A stretch of 64,000 bases of DNA from assembly GCA_003574895.1 (NCBI GenBank), contig PJFB01000005.1:205310-269309 (forward strand). Direction: 5' to 3'. This document shows, one piece after another, positions 42,690 through 51,878 of this stretch (positions are counted from its first letter, which is position 1; each line of letters starts with the position of its first letter). Below the pieces are notes generated by a model that saw nothing but the letters and a program-made list of their open reading frames with translations, made no database searches and was not told the origin of the DNA. This stretch comes from Geobacter sp. GTDB lineage: Bacteria > Desulfobacterota > Desulfuromonadia > Geobacterales > Pseudopelobacteraceae. The position numbers were made by a program, and so were the translations under genes.

Positions 42690-44417
42690 TTACTGCACCG
42701 TGATCGTGGTGGTTTGGGTCTTGCCCCCGAAGGTGGCGCTCAGGGTCGCCGTACCGGTGCCAACCCCCATGACCAGCTTTGGTAGAACTGCCAATCCTGT
42801 TTGATACGGACTGGTGATCAGGATCGCGATGCTCGGTGTGTCGATGCTCCAGGTCGCGCTCTCGGTCACATCTTGTGTGGTGCCATCGGTGTAGGTGGCC
42901 GTCGCCCTCATTTGAAGTTGACCGCCGGTAGCTACGGTTGTGCCAAAAACCGCATTAATGGTGAGGCTCTGGACGGTGCGTGTCTTGACCGTGACGAGAG
43001 ACGTGATGTTTGATCCGCCATAGGTGGCGGTGATGGTGGCAGACCCGGCGGCGACGCCGTTGACGCGTCCGATAGTTGCTGACAGGGTATTGTCGACCGA
43101 GGCGATGGTCGCGTCGGTGGTTGTCCAGGTGCTGTTGGCGGTCACGTCCTGGGTGGAATTGTCAGTCAGTGTGGCGATCACATTGAGACGGGCTGCAGTC
43201 CCGACCGTAAGATCCATGGTCCCCGAGGAGATTGCAATGGACGCAACCCCGAGGTCGGTGACTGTCAGGTCGATAGTGCTGCTCAGGGTGCTGTAGCTGG
43301 CTGTCACAGTGGTCGTCCCCGAAGTGGTTGACGACGTGTTCAGCCATACCAGATTGCCAGCCGGTGAGGTTACGGTTGCAATGTTTGTGTTGGCTACCGA
43401 CCAAGCAACTATGCCGGTAATGTCCCGCGACGTTCCGTTGCTGAACTTTCCGGTGGCGGTCAGGGCGCTGCTGGTCCCTTTGATCATTGTAGTGGTGGCT
43501 GCAGATGCGGTAATCCCGGTCAGATGGCCTCCGGTTACCTTAAGGCTGGCTGATCCGGTGACGCCGCCATAGGTGGCGCTGATTGAGGTTGTCCCCTCCG
43601 AGAGTGCAGTCGCAGTTCCCCCGGTGGCGGTGATGGTGGCGATGGCGGTATTGGCCGAGCTCCAGGTGACCTGGCTGGTGACGTCCACGCTTGTGCCGTC
43701 GGAGTAAACGCCGTTGGCCTGGAAAGTGCCGCTGGTCAGGCTCAGGAGCGAGGGGGTGGTGGTGGAAACCGCGATCGATTGCAGCACCGGCGCCGTAACG
43801 GTCATGGATGTCGTGTCGCTGATGCCGCCGAAGGTGGCGCTGATCTGCGTGCTGCCAATTGCCAGGGATTGAGCCAGGCCCTTGCTGCCGGCGGCGTCGC
43901 TGACGGTTGCCACGGTGGTGATGCTGGAGGCCCAGGTGGCGTCAAGGGTCACATCCTGGGTGGATAAATCAGAGAAGGTGCCGGTAACCGCGAATTGTTG
44001 GGTCAGGCCTTTTGGGACCGACGGGGTAGCCGGGGTGATCGCCAGGGCAGTGACGGTTGCATTGCTTACCGTCAGGCTGAAGGTATTAGATATATTTCCC
44101 ACGGTGGCCGTCAGGACGGCAGTCCCCGGGATATGGCCGGTAACCGCGTTCGGTATGGCGGTGTTGGTGAATCCGGCCACGGTCGGCGAATCGGTGGACC
44201 ATGTCACCTGATCCGTGATGTCGCGGGTAAATATCCCCGAGAAATTGCCTTTTACCGTAAGCTTGGTGGAGGTTAGCGCGGCAATGGTTGGCGAGTTGGC
44301 AACGATCTCCAGGGAGGTAAGCTTGGTGAAATCATTGGGCCGGGTAGGGGTTCCGTCCCAGCCGCAGCCGGATAACACCATCATGATAAGAAAACCTGAC
44401 CATAACAGGTTGCGCAT
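42690..44417 (-). CDS. Surface lipoprotein of six bacterial Ig-like (Big_2) repeats
   Basis: From the ATG ending at 44417 (behind GGAGGG) the protein has 575 residues: lipobox LSGC, then six tandem Ig-like domains of about 90 residues. Each opens with a stretch like SIAVSTTTPSL, has a TQDVT or RDIT turn followed by a W-S strand, and closes with TATYGG-type repeats. Such domains occur in adhesins. A transcription terminator lies in its 5' leader, suggesting attenuation. A barrel gene follows in the same operon. Confidence 0.88.
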   Translation of the reverse strand: MRNLLWSGFLIMMVLSGCGWDGTPTRPNDFTKLTSLEIVANSPTIAALTSTKLTVKGNFSGIFTRDITDQVTWSTDSPTVAGFTNTAIPNAVTGHIPGTAVLTATVGNISNTFSLTVSNATVTALAITPATPSVPKGLTQQFAVTGTFSDLSTQDVTLDATWASSITTVATVSDAAGSKGLAQSLAIGSTQISATFGGISDTTSMTVTAPVLQSIAVSTTTPSLLSLTSGTFQANGVYSDGTSVDVTSQVTWSSANTAIATITATGGTATALSEGTTSISATYGGVTGSASLKVTGGHLTGITASAATTTMIKGTSSALTATGKFSNGTSRDITGIVAWSVANTNIATVTSPAGNLVWLNTSSTTSGTTTVTASYSTLSSTIDLTVTDLGVASIAISSGTMDLTVGTAARLNVIATLTDNSTQDVTANSTWTTTDATIASVDNTLSATIGRVNGVAAGSATITATYGGSNITSLVTVKTRTVQSLTINAVFGTTVATGGQLQMRATATYTDGTTQDVTESATWSIDTPSIAILITSPYQTGLAVLPKLVMGVGTGTATLSATFGGKTQTTTITVQ

Positions 44418-44518
44418 GCACACCCTCCAAAAAAAAGTAGTGAATAGTATCAGGGATTGCTGAGCCGCCATGTTGCGGCGACCCAAGGTCTGTCGGATTT
44501 CAACATGCCGGCATGATT

Positions 44519-44653
44519 CAAAAAAACCGCTTGATCAGTTTCCGCGCTGACCAAGCGGCTCTCTGCAACTGCACACCCGCATCCCATCATCCCTCCTGAA
44601 CTCCGCATAAAAAGTTACTCACTTTCATACACCTCAGGGGGCGGTGGCGTCAA
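44519..44653 (-). promoter_or_regulatory. Attenuator-like leader (or small RNA) before the Big_2 lipoprotein gene
   Basis: On the minus strand a promoter TTGACG (44648-44653) with TATGAA (44624-44629), 18 bases apart, leads within about 60 bases to an intrinsic terminator. The terminator arms are 44527-44538 and 44547-44558 (12 pairs with one mismatch), with seven T at 44520-44526, all upstream of the lipoprotein start at 44417. An AGGAGGG ribosome-site-like sequence lies at 44591-44597. No other minus-strand gene needs this terminator. No known riboswitch family was recognised. With the 3' part of the gap it accounts for the gene-free interval 44418-44782. Confidence 0.6.
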
Positions 44654-44782
44654 GGAGTTAAGCAAGGGATGTAGAACGGAATTTCCGAATGTATGAAGTA
44701 TCCAAAAAAATTGTTTGTCACGGGACCATTGTGAAGTAAAAATGTTTGCACGGATAAGTTGGCAGCCGGCAAGGAGGCAGCG

Positions 44783-45211
44783 ATGCGGGAGATAGAGGGC
44801 GATCTGTGGGAGCATCTGGGCAAGAGGATCGTGGTGGTCACCACCAACGGCCGGGTCAGGCCCGACGGCAGGGCAATCATGGGCAACGGCTGCGCCAAGG
44901 AGGCTGGCCGGCGCTTTCCGGATCTGGCGGCACGCCTGGGGCGGCTGGTAGCGGAAAGGGGGAACCACGTTTTTGAGCTGGGAGACGGGCTGGTTTCTTT
45001 CCCGGTGGAAGAGAGCCCGTGGGAGATTTCCAACCTGAGCCTGATCCGCCGGTCGGTAGAGGAGTTGCGGGAACTGACGGACCTGAAGGGATGGAGCGAG
45101 GTGGTCCTGCCGCCTCCGGGATGCGGCGGTGGCGGGCTCAGCCTCTCCGAGGTCAGGCCCGTGTTGGAGGCGGCCCTGGATGACCGCTTCCTGATGATTA
45201 CCCGCAAGTGA
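44783..45211 (+). CDS. Macrodomain (ADP-ribose-binding) protein
   Basis: The 142-residue protein starts at the ATG behind AAGGAGG. It has the macrodomain pattern: GDLWEHLG, VVTTNGRVRPDGRAIMGNGCA (nucleotide-binding region), a SFPVEE strand and a late glycine-rich PPPGCGGGGLS loop. It resembles the DarG/ADP-ribosyl-hydrolase branch and probably removes or binds ADP-ribose. No DarT-type toxin gene is next to it. Confidence 0.78.
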   Translation: MREIEGDLWEHLGKRIVVVTTNGRVRPDGRAIMGNGCAKEAGRRFPDLAARLGRLVAERGNHVFELGDGLVSFPVEESPWEISNLSLIRRSVEELRELTDLKGWSEVVLPPPGCGGGGLSLSEVRPVLEAALDDRFLMITRK

Positions 45212-45223
45212 AGAGTTTCAACT

Positions 45224-45266
45224 GGGCCGCCCTGCAAACTTTGCCTGTGGATTGCAGAGGCGGCCC
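45224..45266. terminator. Hairpin between the macrodomain gene and the DUF4403 gene
   Basis: GGGCCGCC plus CTGCA pairs with TGCAG and GGCGGCCC, with a one-base bulge, between convergent genes. Confidence 0.65.
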
Positions 45267-45290
45267 TTGAGGCGTTATCTTGATCCGCCC

Positions 45291-46652
45291 TTATTGAAAC
45301 AGAATTGCCGATTCCCCCTCGGTGTAGACCTGAATCGAGATTTTATCCTTCTGCACAATCACATCGTTGAACTTAAGCCCTTTGATGTTGCCTTTCAGGA
45401 ACACGTGCTCCACCAGCGGCACCCTGGCAAGTGCCTTGTCGGCCATCTGCCTTGTTTGTTCCAACTGCTGGGTCAGGTTCATGTTGAGCTTGTCCCGGAT
45501 TATGCCCCTGATGGTGCCGTGCAGGAACCAGTCTGCCGATTGCAGCAGCAGGCTTTTGGTCTGCATGTCGAAGTCCACGTCCTCCACGGAAAAGATGTTG
45601 GTTTGCGGGTCGAACACGGGCTTGGCGTTCAGGTAGAACACCCCGTCCAAGGAGCCCTGGGTCTCCAGTTTGACGACCAGCCTGTCGCCGTTGCCATACA
45701 GGTCGAGACCCTTGATGACGATGCTTTTGCCGTCCGAGTCGAACTTCTTGTTGAGCAGCAGCGGTGACGCGATGGCAAGCAGGTCCTTGTAATAGAGATC
45801 GGCATTCAGGGCGATGCGGAAGGTCTTGTCAAAGGTGTTGACCAGCTTGAGGTTGGGCAGTGGGAGCGGCGGCGGGCTGGCCGGCTCGGGCCCAACAACC
45901 AGTTCGGCAAAGGTGCTGATGCCCACGCTGAATCGCACGCGGTCGTTCTGGGCGTACAGCGGGTACATCATCACCTCCATGGGGGTCAGTTTCAGCCAGG
46001 CGTTATAGTTCTTGTCCAGCAGGACAGGCTTCTGGGCAGTGTTCCATACCTTGGCAACCTGCGTCTTCAGGGGAAACATGTCGTTTACTTTTTGCACGAT
46101 CAAGCCGGACAAGAGCCTTTCCACCGGCTGGATAATGCCTTCCACGATGCTGCGCGGCTTGATGGATAGCGGGCCGATGCCGACCTCTTCCGCCAGCAGA
46201 TCGCTCAATCCCAGATAATAGATTTCGGTGTGCAGCCGCCAGTCCGGGGTTATGCCGGCCTTGACCTTGAATTTCAGCTTAAGGGGGATGGCCTGCGTTT
46301 CAAACATGCTGTTGCTCAGCGTCATGGCAATCGGCAGGGTGACATACAGGTAGTTGTCCGCCGCGCTGACAACGATCAGGCCGTTGCGGGTCACGTCCGC
46401 TGCCAACCCCATGGTCTTGGTCGAGCCTTTGTACAGGTTCTTGCGGATTGTCTGGTTCAGGACCTTGGCCAGCTCGCTTGTCGAAGCCTCGACAGGGATG
46501 TTGAGCGTGGAGGTTTCCCTTTTCAGTGCCGTGCGGAAAGCCTCCTCCGCCGGTCTCTCCGCAGTGAGCGGTTTGACGCCGGCGCAGGAACAAAGCGTCA
46601 GGACCGAGATTGAAAGTACTGCCAGTGATAAGAGCTTTTTTCTTGAAATCAT
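45291..46652 (-). CDS. DUF4403-family lipoprotein
   Basis: From the ATG ending at 46652 (behind AAAGG) the protein has 453 residues with a lipobox LCSC. The body is a long beta-rich protein with the DUF4403 layout: an N-terminal half ending near PVERLLSGLIVQKVN and a C-terminal half with repeated barrel-like strands and LLLQSADWFLHGTIRG. The family resembles lipid-binding tubular proteins, but the function is unknown. It is a single gene. Confidence 0.78.
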   Translation of the reverse strand: MISRKKLLSLAVLSISVLTLCSCAGVKPLTAERPAEEAFRTALKRETSTLNIPVEASTSELAKVLNQTIRKNLYKGSTKTMGLAADVTRNGLIVVSAADNYLYVTLPIAMTLSNSMFETQAIPLKLKFKVKAGITPDWRLHTEIYYLGLSDLLAEEVGIGPLSIKPRSIVEGIIQPVERLLSGLIVQKVNDMFPLKTQVAKVWNTAQKPVLLDKNYNAWLKLTPMEVMMYPLYAQNDRVRFSVGISTFAELVVGPEPASPPPLPLPNLKLVNTFDKTFRIALNADLYYKDLLAIASPLLLNKKFDSDGKSIVIKGLDLYGNGDRLVVKLETQGSLDGVFYLNAKPVFDPQTNIFSVEDVDFDMQTKSLLLQSADWFLHGTIRGIIRDKLNMNLTQQLEQTRQMADKALARVPLVEHVFLKGNIKGLKFNDVIVQKDKISIQVYTEGESAILFQ

Positions 46653-47018
46653 TTGCAAACCTTTCCTTGTGGCTATTTGTGCGTGGCGCTGCAACGGCGC
46701 TAGCGGCAAAGCGATTTTTGGGGCCTCGAACCCGGACCTTATCACCACCAAGGAGTCAGCGTCAATATGGTCGTTCGGGTGACGGTGCGGTCAGGATTAC
46801 GGGGTATGGGGTTCGGATCCCTAAGCATTGGCCGGAAAATTCAATACTTCCTGCTCGCGTGTTGACCGGTCTATTGCGAAGCGCTTGATCCCTGTTATGA
46901 TTTATAAAATCTTTTAACTGGCAATGCCGGGGAATCAGATGCTGCCAGGGACGAAGCGCCACGATCAAACACACGGATTAAATCAATAGAGTCCACTACA
47001 AAATGAAAGGGGTTTGAT
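46653..47018 (+). promoter_or_regulatory. Gap with a promoter candidate for the sorAB operon
   Basis: TTGCGA (46874-46879) and TATGAT (46896-46901) are 16 bases apart. A CTGGCA/TGCCAG stem (46918-46948) follows in the leader. No gene is seen. The GGGTTCGAGG-like sequence near 46730 (minus) is not part of a tRNA. Confidence 0.5.
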
Positions 47019-48209
47019 ATGGAATTCCAAGGAATGACCCGCCGGGATTTTATTAAAACCGTCGGCATTACCACGGCAATGGCTGCCACCGGAACTATTC
47101 CGTCGGCACTGTATGCCAGCGAACGAAAACTTGTCGCCTACCCGGAAAAGGCCGAACTCTTGCTGCTGACCTCCAGGCCGCCGCAATTGGAAACGCCTTT
47201 GCAGTATTTCCGGGAACTGGTGACGCCGAACGAGGCCCTGTTTGTACGCTGGCACCTTGCCAACATACCGACTTCAGTGGACCTGGATACCTGGCGTCTG
47301 AGGATTCACGGCAACGTTGCCAAACAGCTTTCGCTGTCGCTGGACAACCTGAAAAAATTTGAGAAAGTGGGCTACACCGCTGTCATTCAGTGTGCTGGCA
47401 ATGGCAGGAGTTTCTTTGACCCTCCTGTTTTTGGGGGGCAATGGCTGAACGGGGCAATGGGTAACTGTACCTGGGGGGGAGTACGTCTCAAGGATGTCCT
47501 CAAAAGTGCCGGCATCAAGGCCGGCTCGACAGAGGTTTTCTTCAGGGGGCTGGATACGGCTGTATTGCCCACGACCCCGAACTTCATGAAGAGCCTGCCC
47601 CTGGATAAGGCCCAGGAGGACGATATCATTATCGCCTATGAGATGAATGGCCGGGAATTGCCCATGCTGAACGGCTTCCCGGTGCGCTTGGTTGTGCCGG
47701 GGTGGTATGCCTCCTACTGGGTGAAATCGCTCTCCGATATCGAAGTCAGCGTCAAGCCCAGCAGCAGTTTCTGGATGAAGACCGCCTATCGGATTCCCGA
47801 CAATCCCTGCGGCTGTGTCGAGCCGGGTACAGTCCCCAAAAAGAGCGTTCCGATCAATCGCATGACCACCCGTTCACTGATGATCAATCCGGAAGATGGT
47901 ACCAGGCTCAACTCCGGCCAGGCCATAGAGCTCATGGGTTTGGCATTCTCCGGCGGCTACAGCATCAAGGAGGTCCTGGTTTCGGTCGACAACGGTATGA
48001 GCTGGCAGCCGGCCCGCCTGGGCAAGGATCTGGGGCGCTACTCGTGGATACAGTGGTTCTATCCCTGGCAGCCGGTTAAAGCGGGCAACTATCGCATCCT
48101 GGTCAAGGCAACCAACAGCATCGGCGAATCACAACCTTTTGACGGCCTTTGGAATCCCTCGGGCTATCTCTTGAACAAGGTGGAAAAATACAATCTGACA
48201 GTAGGTTAG
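47019..48209 (+). CDS. SorA-like molybdopterin sulfite dehydrogenase, catalytic subunit
   Basis: The 396-residue protein has a Tat signal (TRRDFIKT) and is probably exported folded. The sulfite-oxidase fold is seen in FVRWHLAN, the molybdenum-ligand cysteine in VIQCAGNGRSFF, GAMGNCTWGGVRLKDVL, and the C-terminal dimerisation domain (AIELMGLAFSGG, SIKEVLVSVDNG). It would oxidise sulfite in the periplasm. A monohaem cytochrome gene follows after 18 bases and is the natural electron acceptor. Confidence 0.87.
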   Translation: MEFQGMTRRDFIKTVGITTAMAATGTIPSALYASERKLVAYPEKAELLLLTSRPPQLETPLQYFRELVTPNEALFVRWHLANIPTSVDLDTWRLRIHGNVAKQLSLSLDNLKKFEKVGYTAVIQCAGNGRSFFDPPVFGGQWLNGAMGNCTWGGVRLKDVLKSAGIKAGSTEVFFRGLDTAVLPTTPNFMKSLPLDKAQEDDIIIAYEMNGRELPMLNGFPVRLVVPGWYASYWVKSLSDIEVSVKPSSSFWMKTAYRIPDNPCGCVEPGTVPKKSVPINRMTTRSLMINPEDGTRLNSGQAIELMGLAFSGGYSIKEVLVSVDNGMSWQPARLGKDLGRYSWIQWFYPWQPVKAGNYRILVKATNSIGESQPFDGLWNPSGYLLNKVEKYNLTVG

Positions 48210-48227
48210 ATACCTGGGAGGAAGACT

Positions 48228-48566
48228 ATGAAAATCAAGTTGCTGCTGCTTGCCGGCGCATCCATCGTTTGTGCTGCCGTGGCCATTGCCGCTGAAAAGG
48301 GTTCAACCAAGGAAGGATCAAAACGCAGCATCAGCTTGCCGGCGCCGTCCGTTTTCCTGAAGGACGGGCCCGGTATGGATGAGACCCGCAGATATTGTGG
48401 CATTTGCCATAGCCTCGACTACATCACCACGCAACAGAAATTTCCAAAGGCAAAGTGGCAGGGCGTAGTAAACAAGATGATCAAAACCTACGGGGCTCCA
48501 ATACCCGATAAGGACGCCAAAATCATCGTTGACTATATCAGCACCAACTACGGCTCAGGCAAATAA
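48228..48566 (+). CDS. SorB-like monohaem cytochrome c
   Basis: The 112-residue protein has a signal peptide and one haem motif CGICH (about residue 59) with a following HSLDYI segment as in sulfite-dehydrogenase cytochrome subunits. A methionine in the KMIKTYG stretch may be the distal ligand. It sits directly after the SorA-like gene with its own GGAGG site, so the pair probably forms a heterodimer. Confidence 0.85.
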   Translation: MKIKLLLLAGASIVCAAVAIAAEKGSTKEGSKRSISLPAPSVFLKDGPGMDETRRYCGICHSLDYITTQQKFPKAKWQGVVNKMIKTYGAPIPDKDAKIIVDYISTNYGSGK

Positions 48567-48584
48567 CATGAAATAAGGGGGCAT

Positions 48585-48612
48585 GCCTCAACCGGCCCAG
48601 GCCGGTTGAGGC
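48585..48612. terminator. Bidirectional terminator between sorB-like and the PBP gene
   Basis: GCCTCAACCGGC and GCCGGTTGAGGC form a perfect 12-bp stem with a four-base loop between convergent genes. Confidence 0.75.
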
Positions 48613-48614
48613 GC

Positions 48615-50642
48615 CTATTCCGCCCCATCCGTCTGCACACCTTCCGTACCCGCCGCAGGCTGTTGTTCCACGGCATTGGGCTCGGGTTGGTCAGGTGCAG
48701 GCTGCTTGACTGGTTCGGCGCCATTTTTTGAGCAATCCTCGCCAGGTTCCGTTCCAACGATATAGTACTCATCACGTTTCTCCTGGCTGTCAGCCGTTGC
48801 CAGGCAACCGGTCGCCGGATCGATGGCAACGGAGACCACTGTCTCGGGCATGGGGAAATCGATGGCCGGCTGAGCCTTCAGGGCCGGGCGCATGAATCGT
48901 TCCCAGATCGGTGCTGCAACCGCGCCACCGGTAAAACCTCTCCCTCCGGGTTTGGGCTTGTCATAGCCTACCCAGATGCCGGTTACCATCCTGGGCGTAT
49001 AGCCGATGAACCAGGCATCGCGATAATCGTTGGTGGTGCCGGTCTTTCCGGCGGCCGGGCGTGTCTGGCTGAATTTCTTCAGGGATTTGGCGGTACCGTA
49101 CGTCAAGACATCCTTGAGCATCTGGGTGGTGACAAAGGCGGCGGCCGGGGAAATGGCTGGCGTGATTATTGGCGGGTTCTCGCTCCAGGTGCGGCGGTTA
49201 CGGTCGTAGATACGGATGATGGCTCTGGATTTGGGCAGTAAGCCGCCATTGGCCAGGGGAGAATAGGCCTGCACCAGGTCGTTCAAGGTGACTTCATCGG
49301 TTCCCAAGGCCAGGGAGAGACCATTTTGCGGCCGTAGCGACAGGCCCATTTTCGCGGCGAAATCGACAAAATAGGGGACCCCGATGTCATTCAGCAGTTT
49401 GACTGCGATGACGTTGTTGGAGTATGCCAGGGCCTGCCTCAGGGAAATCTCCCCGTACTGTTCCTTACCGTAGTTCAAAGGTTTCCAGACTTCATTATTG
49501 CCTTTATCGTAGGCGACCGGCGTATCATCCCAGATGCTGCCCGCGGTAAACCCCTTTTCCAGGGCAGCGGCGTAGATAATGGGCTTGATGGCCGAACCTG
49601 GCTGACGCCTGGCCTGGAAGGCGCGGTTAAAGGCGCTCTGGTCATCTGTGCCGCCAACGGCCGCCAGGACATCACCCGTTGCCGGATCCAGGCAGACCAA
49701 TGCCCCCTGCAACTGTGGAGAAATCCGCTTTACCCCCTCTTTCAAGGTCTTTTCCGCCAATTTCTGCAGGTTCAGGTCCAGGGCTGCCGTCACTTCCAAT
49801 CCGCCTTGTTCGACAATTCCCGCCCCGTACCGCTCGATCAGCTTGTTTCGGAGATAAGCCAGGTACTGGGGGGCCTGGCCCGTTTTGATCACTGCTGCCG
49901 GATGGGCCCGCAACTGCTGCCTCTGTCTGGGAGTGATCATTTTCAGGTCCGCCATCCGTTTGAGGACCACATCGCGCCGCCCGGTGACGTTGGCCGGTTT
50001 TCCCAACGGATTGTAGCGGCCCGGGTTTTTCGGCACTCCCGCCAACATGGCGCATTCCGCGTCGGTCAACTCCTCCGGGTTTTTGTCGAAATAGAGGCGG
50101 GCCGCCTGGACAATGCCCCAGGCACCGTTTCCGTAGTAAATCTCGTTGAAATACATCTCCAGAATCTGCTTTTTGGTATATTTCTGCTCAAACTCCATGG
50201 CCATTTTGGCCTCTTCCAATTTCCGTTCGATGGTTTTCGCGCCCGACAGGTACATGTTCTTGATCAACTGCTGGGTGATGGTCGAACCCCCTTCGGCCAA
50301 TTTCCCCTTGGCCACATCCTTTACCAGGGCTCGGGCGATCCCCAGGATATCGATCCCGCCATGCTCGTAAAATCGGGCATCTTCGACCGCCACCAGGGCA
50401 TTTTGCAGGAAAACAGGGATGCGGTCGATGGAGACCCAATATCTCTTCTCGGGCAGTATCCGGCCGACAAAGCGCCTGTGGCTGTCAAAGACCTTGATGG
50501 AGGAATAACCGGGTGCAAGGGGAGGGTAGATGGCGAAGTTCTCTTGGGCCGGCGCTGTCGCTGCCAGGCACAAGACCAGAAAAGTCCCAAGAAGGGCGGC
50601 ATGAAGCAATTTTCTACAGCAGGGTAATACTGTCGAGTTCAA
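48615..50642 (-). CDS. Class A penicillin-binding protein (PBP1A-like)
   Basis: The 675-residue bifunctional enzyme has an N-terminal signal anchor, a GT51 glycosyltransferase domain (residues about 60-240: EDARFYEHGG, GGSTITQQLIKN, YFNEIYYG) and a transpeptidase domain with SxxK in QPGSAIKP, SxN in YSNN and KTG in GKTGTTND. The tail is rich in Pro/Glu/Gln. The start taken is TTG with an AAGGA sequence 15 bases upstream, which is weak. It polymerises and cross-links peptidoglycan. Confidence 0.93.
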   Translation of the reverse strand: MNSTVLPCCRKLLHAALLGTFLVLCLAATAPAQENFAIYPPLAPGYSSIKVFDSHRRFVGRILPEKRYWVSIDRIPVFLQNALVAVEDARFYEHGGIDILGIARALVKDVAKGKLAEGGSTITQQLIKNMYLSGAKTIERKLEEAKMAMEFEQKYTKKQILEMYFNEIYYGNGAWGIVQAARLYFDKNPEELTDAECAMLAGVPKNPGRYNPLGKPANVTGRRDVVLKRMADLKMITPRQRQQLRAHPAAVIKTGQAPQYLAYLRNKLIERYGAGIVEQGGLEVTAALDLNLQKLAEKTLKEGVKRISPQLQGALVCLDPATGDVLAAVGGTDDQSAFNRAFQARRQPGSAIKPIIYAAALEKGFTAGSIWDDTPVAYDKGNNEVWKPLNYGKEQYGEISLRQALAYSNNVIAVKLLNDIGVPYFVDFAAKMGLSLRPQNGLSLALGTDEVTLNDLVQAYSPLANGGLLPKSRAIIRIYDRNRRTWSENPPIITPAISPAAAFVTTQMLKDVLTYGTAKSLKKFSQTRPAAGKTGTTNDYRDAWFIGYTPRMVTGIWVGYDKPKPGGRGFTGGAVAAPIWERFMRPALKAQPAIDFPMPETVVSVAIDPATGCLATADSQEKRDEYYIVGTEPGEDCSKNGAEPVKQPAPDQPEPNAVEQQPAAGTEGVQTDGAE

Positions 50643-50912
50643 GATAGGTCTGTCCTTTGTGAAGTGCCGTACCCAATATAATTCACCTTATTTACCTTAT
50701 CAAGTCTTGTTGTCAAAGGATGGTATCTCCAATTGCATTTCAGATCTACCTGATTTTTCATAATTTTTACATAATTCAACCACAATTGCCTGTTAGTGTT
50801 CTTAATCATCGGCAGGGAACATACATCTCCCGGTTCATTGGGATGAATGACGGCATGGGTTGTTGCCGGAAACCGTGCCGTCAAAATATCAGGATTCGGA
50901 AGGGAGTGAAAG

Positions 50913-51200
50913 ATGGGAATACGGGTTATCAAGCGGATGGCAATCATGAGTCTGTTCAGCGTCGTGGTTCCGGCCGGGGTATGGGCCAGTTTCGGACCAC
51001 AGGGTGGCGGCGAACGCAGAGAGCCGCCCCAGGAGGCATTCGATGCCTGCAAGGACAAGAGCGAAGGGGCTGCGGTGGAGGTCGTCACCCCGCGCGGCGA
51101 TACGATCAAGGCTACCTGTAAAAAATTCAAGGATCAACTGGTGGCGGTCCCAGAAGGCGCTCCGCCCGCACCTCCAGGAGGCGAAGCCAACCAAAGGTGA
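50913..51200 (+). CDS. Small exported hypothetical protein
   Basis: The 95-residue protein has a signal peptide (ending about VWAS) and a short mature region with two cysteines (DACKDKSEG and KATCKKF) that could form a disulfide, ending in Pro/Gly-rich sequence. GGGAG precedes the ATG. It is the first of three plus-strand genes leading to a Spy-like chaperone and a PDZ protein, so an envelope or metal-stress role is plausible. Confidence 0.68.
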   Translation: MGIRVIKRMAIMSLFSVVVPAGVWASFGPQGGGERREPPQEAFDACKDKSEGAAVEVVTPRGDTIKATCKKFKDQLVAVPEGAPPAPPGGEANQR

Positions 51201-51255
51201 GAAATTAGCGGACGACGGCAGATGAAATGCTGCCAATAACGAAAGGAGAAACCTT

Positions 51256-51867
51256 ATGAAACGGCGGATCATCACATGCATTCTGCTGGCAGCCGTGGCG
51301 GTCGGGGGCAATGCGATCCGTGCATTGGCCGCGGCTGACGAACAAAGAGAGATGGGGGGATGGGGACCGGGTCCGGCAGACATGATGCCTCCGCCTCCTG
51401 ATGGAATGATCGATCACATGTCCAGGCAGCTCAAGCTGACCAATGATCAGCTGGCAAAAATAAAGACGCTCCTGGCGGCAGACAGGGAAAAGGCCATGCC
51501 GCTTGTGAAGAAGATGGCGGAATGCCGCAAGCAGTTGCATGAGGCTGGCCAGGCTGAAAAGTTCAACGAGGCGGAAGTCAGGGCAATAGCGGCAAAGCAG
51601 GCCCAGGCCGAGGCAGAACTGATTGTTTCCCGTGAGCGGGTCCGAAGCCGAATCAACGCATTATTGACCCCTGAACAGCGCTCGCTGGCCGAGAGATTGC
51701 CACCGCCACCCCCGCGTCACCGCGGCCAGGAGCCCGGGGGGCGCTACGGATGCGAGCAGATGTCCGGACACATGCCACCTCCCCCACCCTGGGATGGCGG
51801 CGGAAGGCCCGGGCCCGGCGGTGAGGAAGGCAGGAGACAGGCCCCTGGCCCGGATAACCAATGGTAA
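51256..51867 (+). CDS. Spy/CpxP-like periplasmic protein
   Basis: The 203-residue protein has a signal peptide, a helical core with LTNDQLAKIKTLL and LLTPEQRSLAERL (two LTxxQ-type motifs of the Spy/CpxP family) and a Pro/Gly/His-rich tail with several Met and Cys, possibly metal-binding. Family members act as periplasmic chaperones or metal-stress sensors. AAAGGAG precedes the ATG. It overlaps the ribosome site of the PDZ gene. Confidence 0.8.
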   Translation: MKRRIITCILLAAVAVGGNAIRALAAADEQREMGGWGPGPADMMPPPPDGMIDHMSRQLKLTNDQLAKIKTLLAADREKAMPLVKKMAECRKQLHEAGQAEKFNEAEVRAIAAKQAQAEAELIVSRERVRSRINALLTPEQRSLAERLPPPPPRHRGQEPGGRYGCEQMSGHMPPPPPWDGGGRPGPGGEEGRRQAPGPDNQW

Positions 51868-51878
51868 AGGAGGCGACA

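Noticed and set aside
44450..44587. 45-codon minus-strand open frame behind AGGAGGG
   Set aside because: The frame runs through the terminator stem and into the leader of the next gene. The ribosome-like site is only four bases from the ATG, so a real protein is unlikely, although a leader peptide cannot be excluded.
46725..46760. tRNA-like TTCGA segment
   Set aside because: The flanking bases do not pair as a T-arm, and no acceptor, D or anticodon stems can be drawn.
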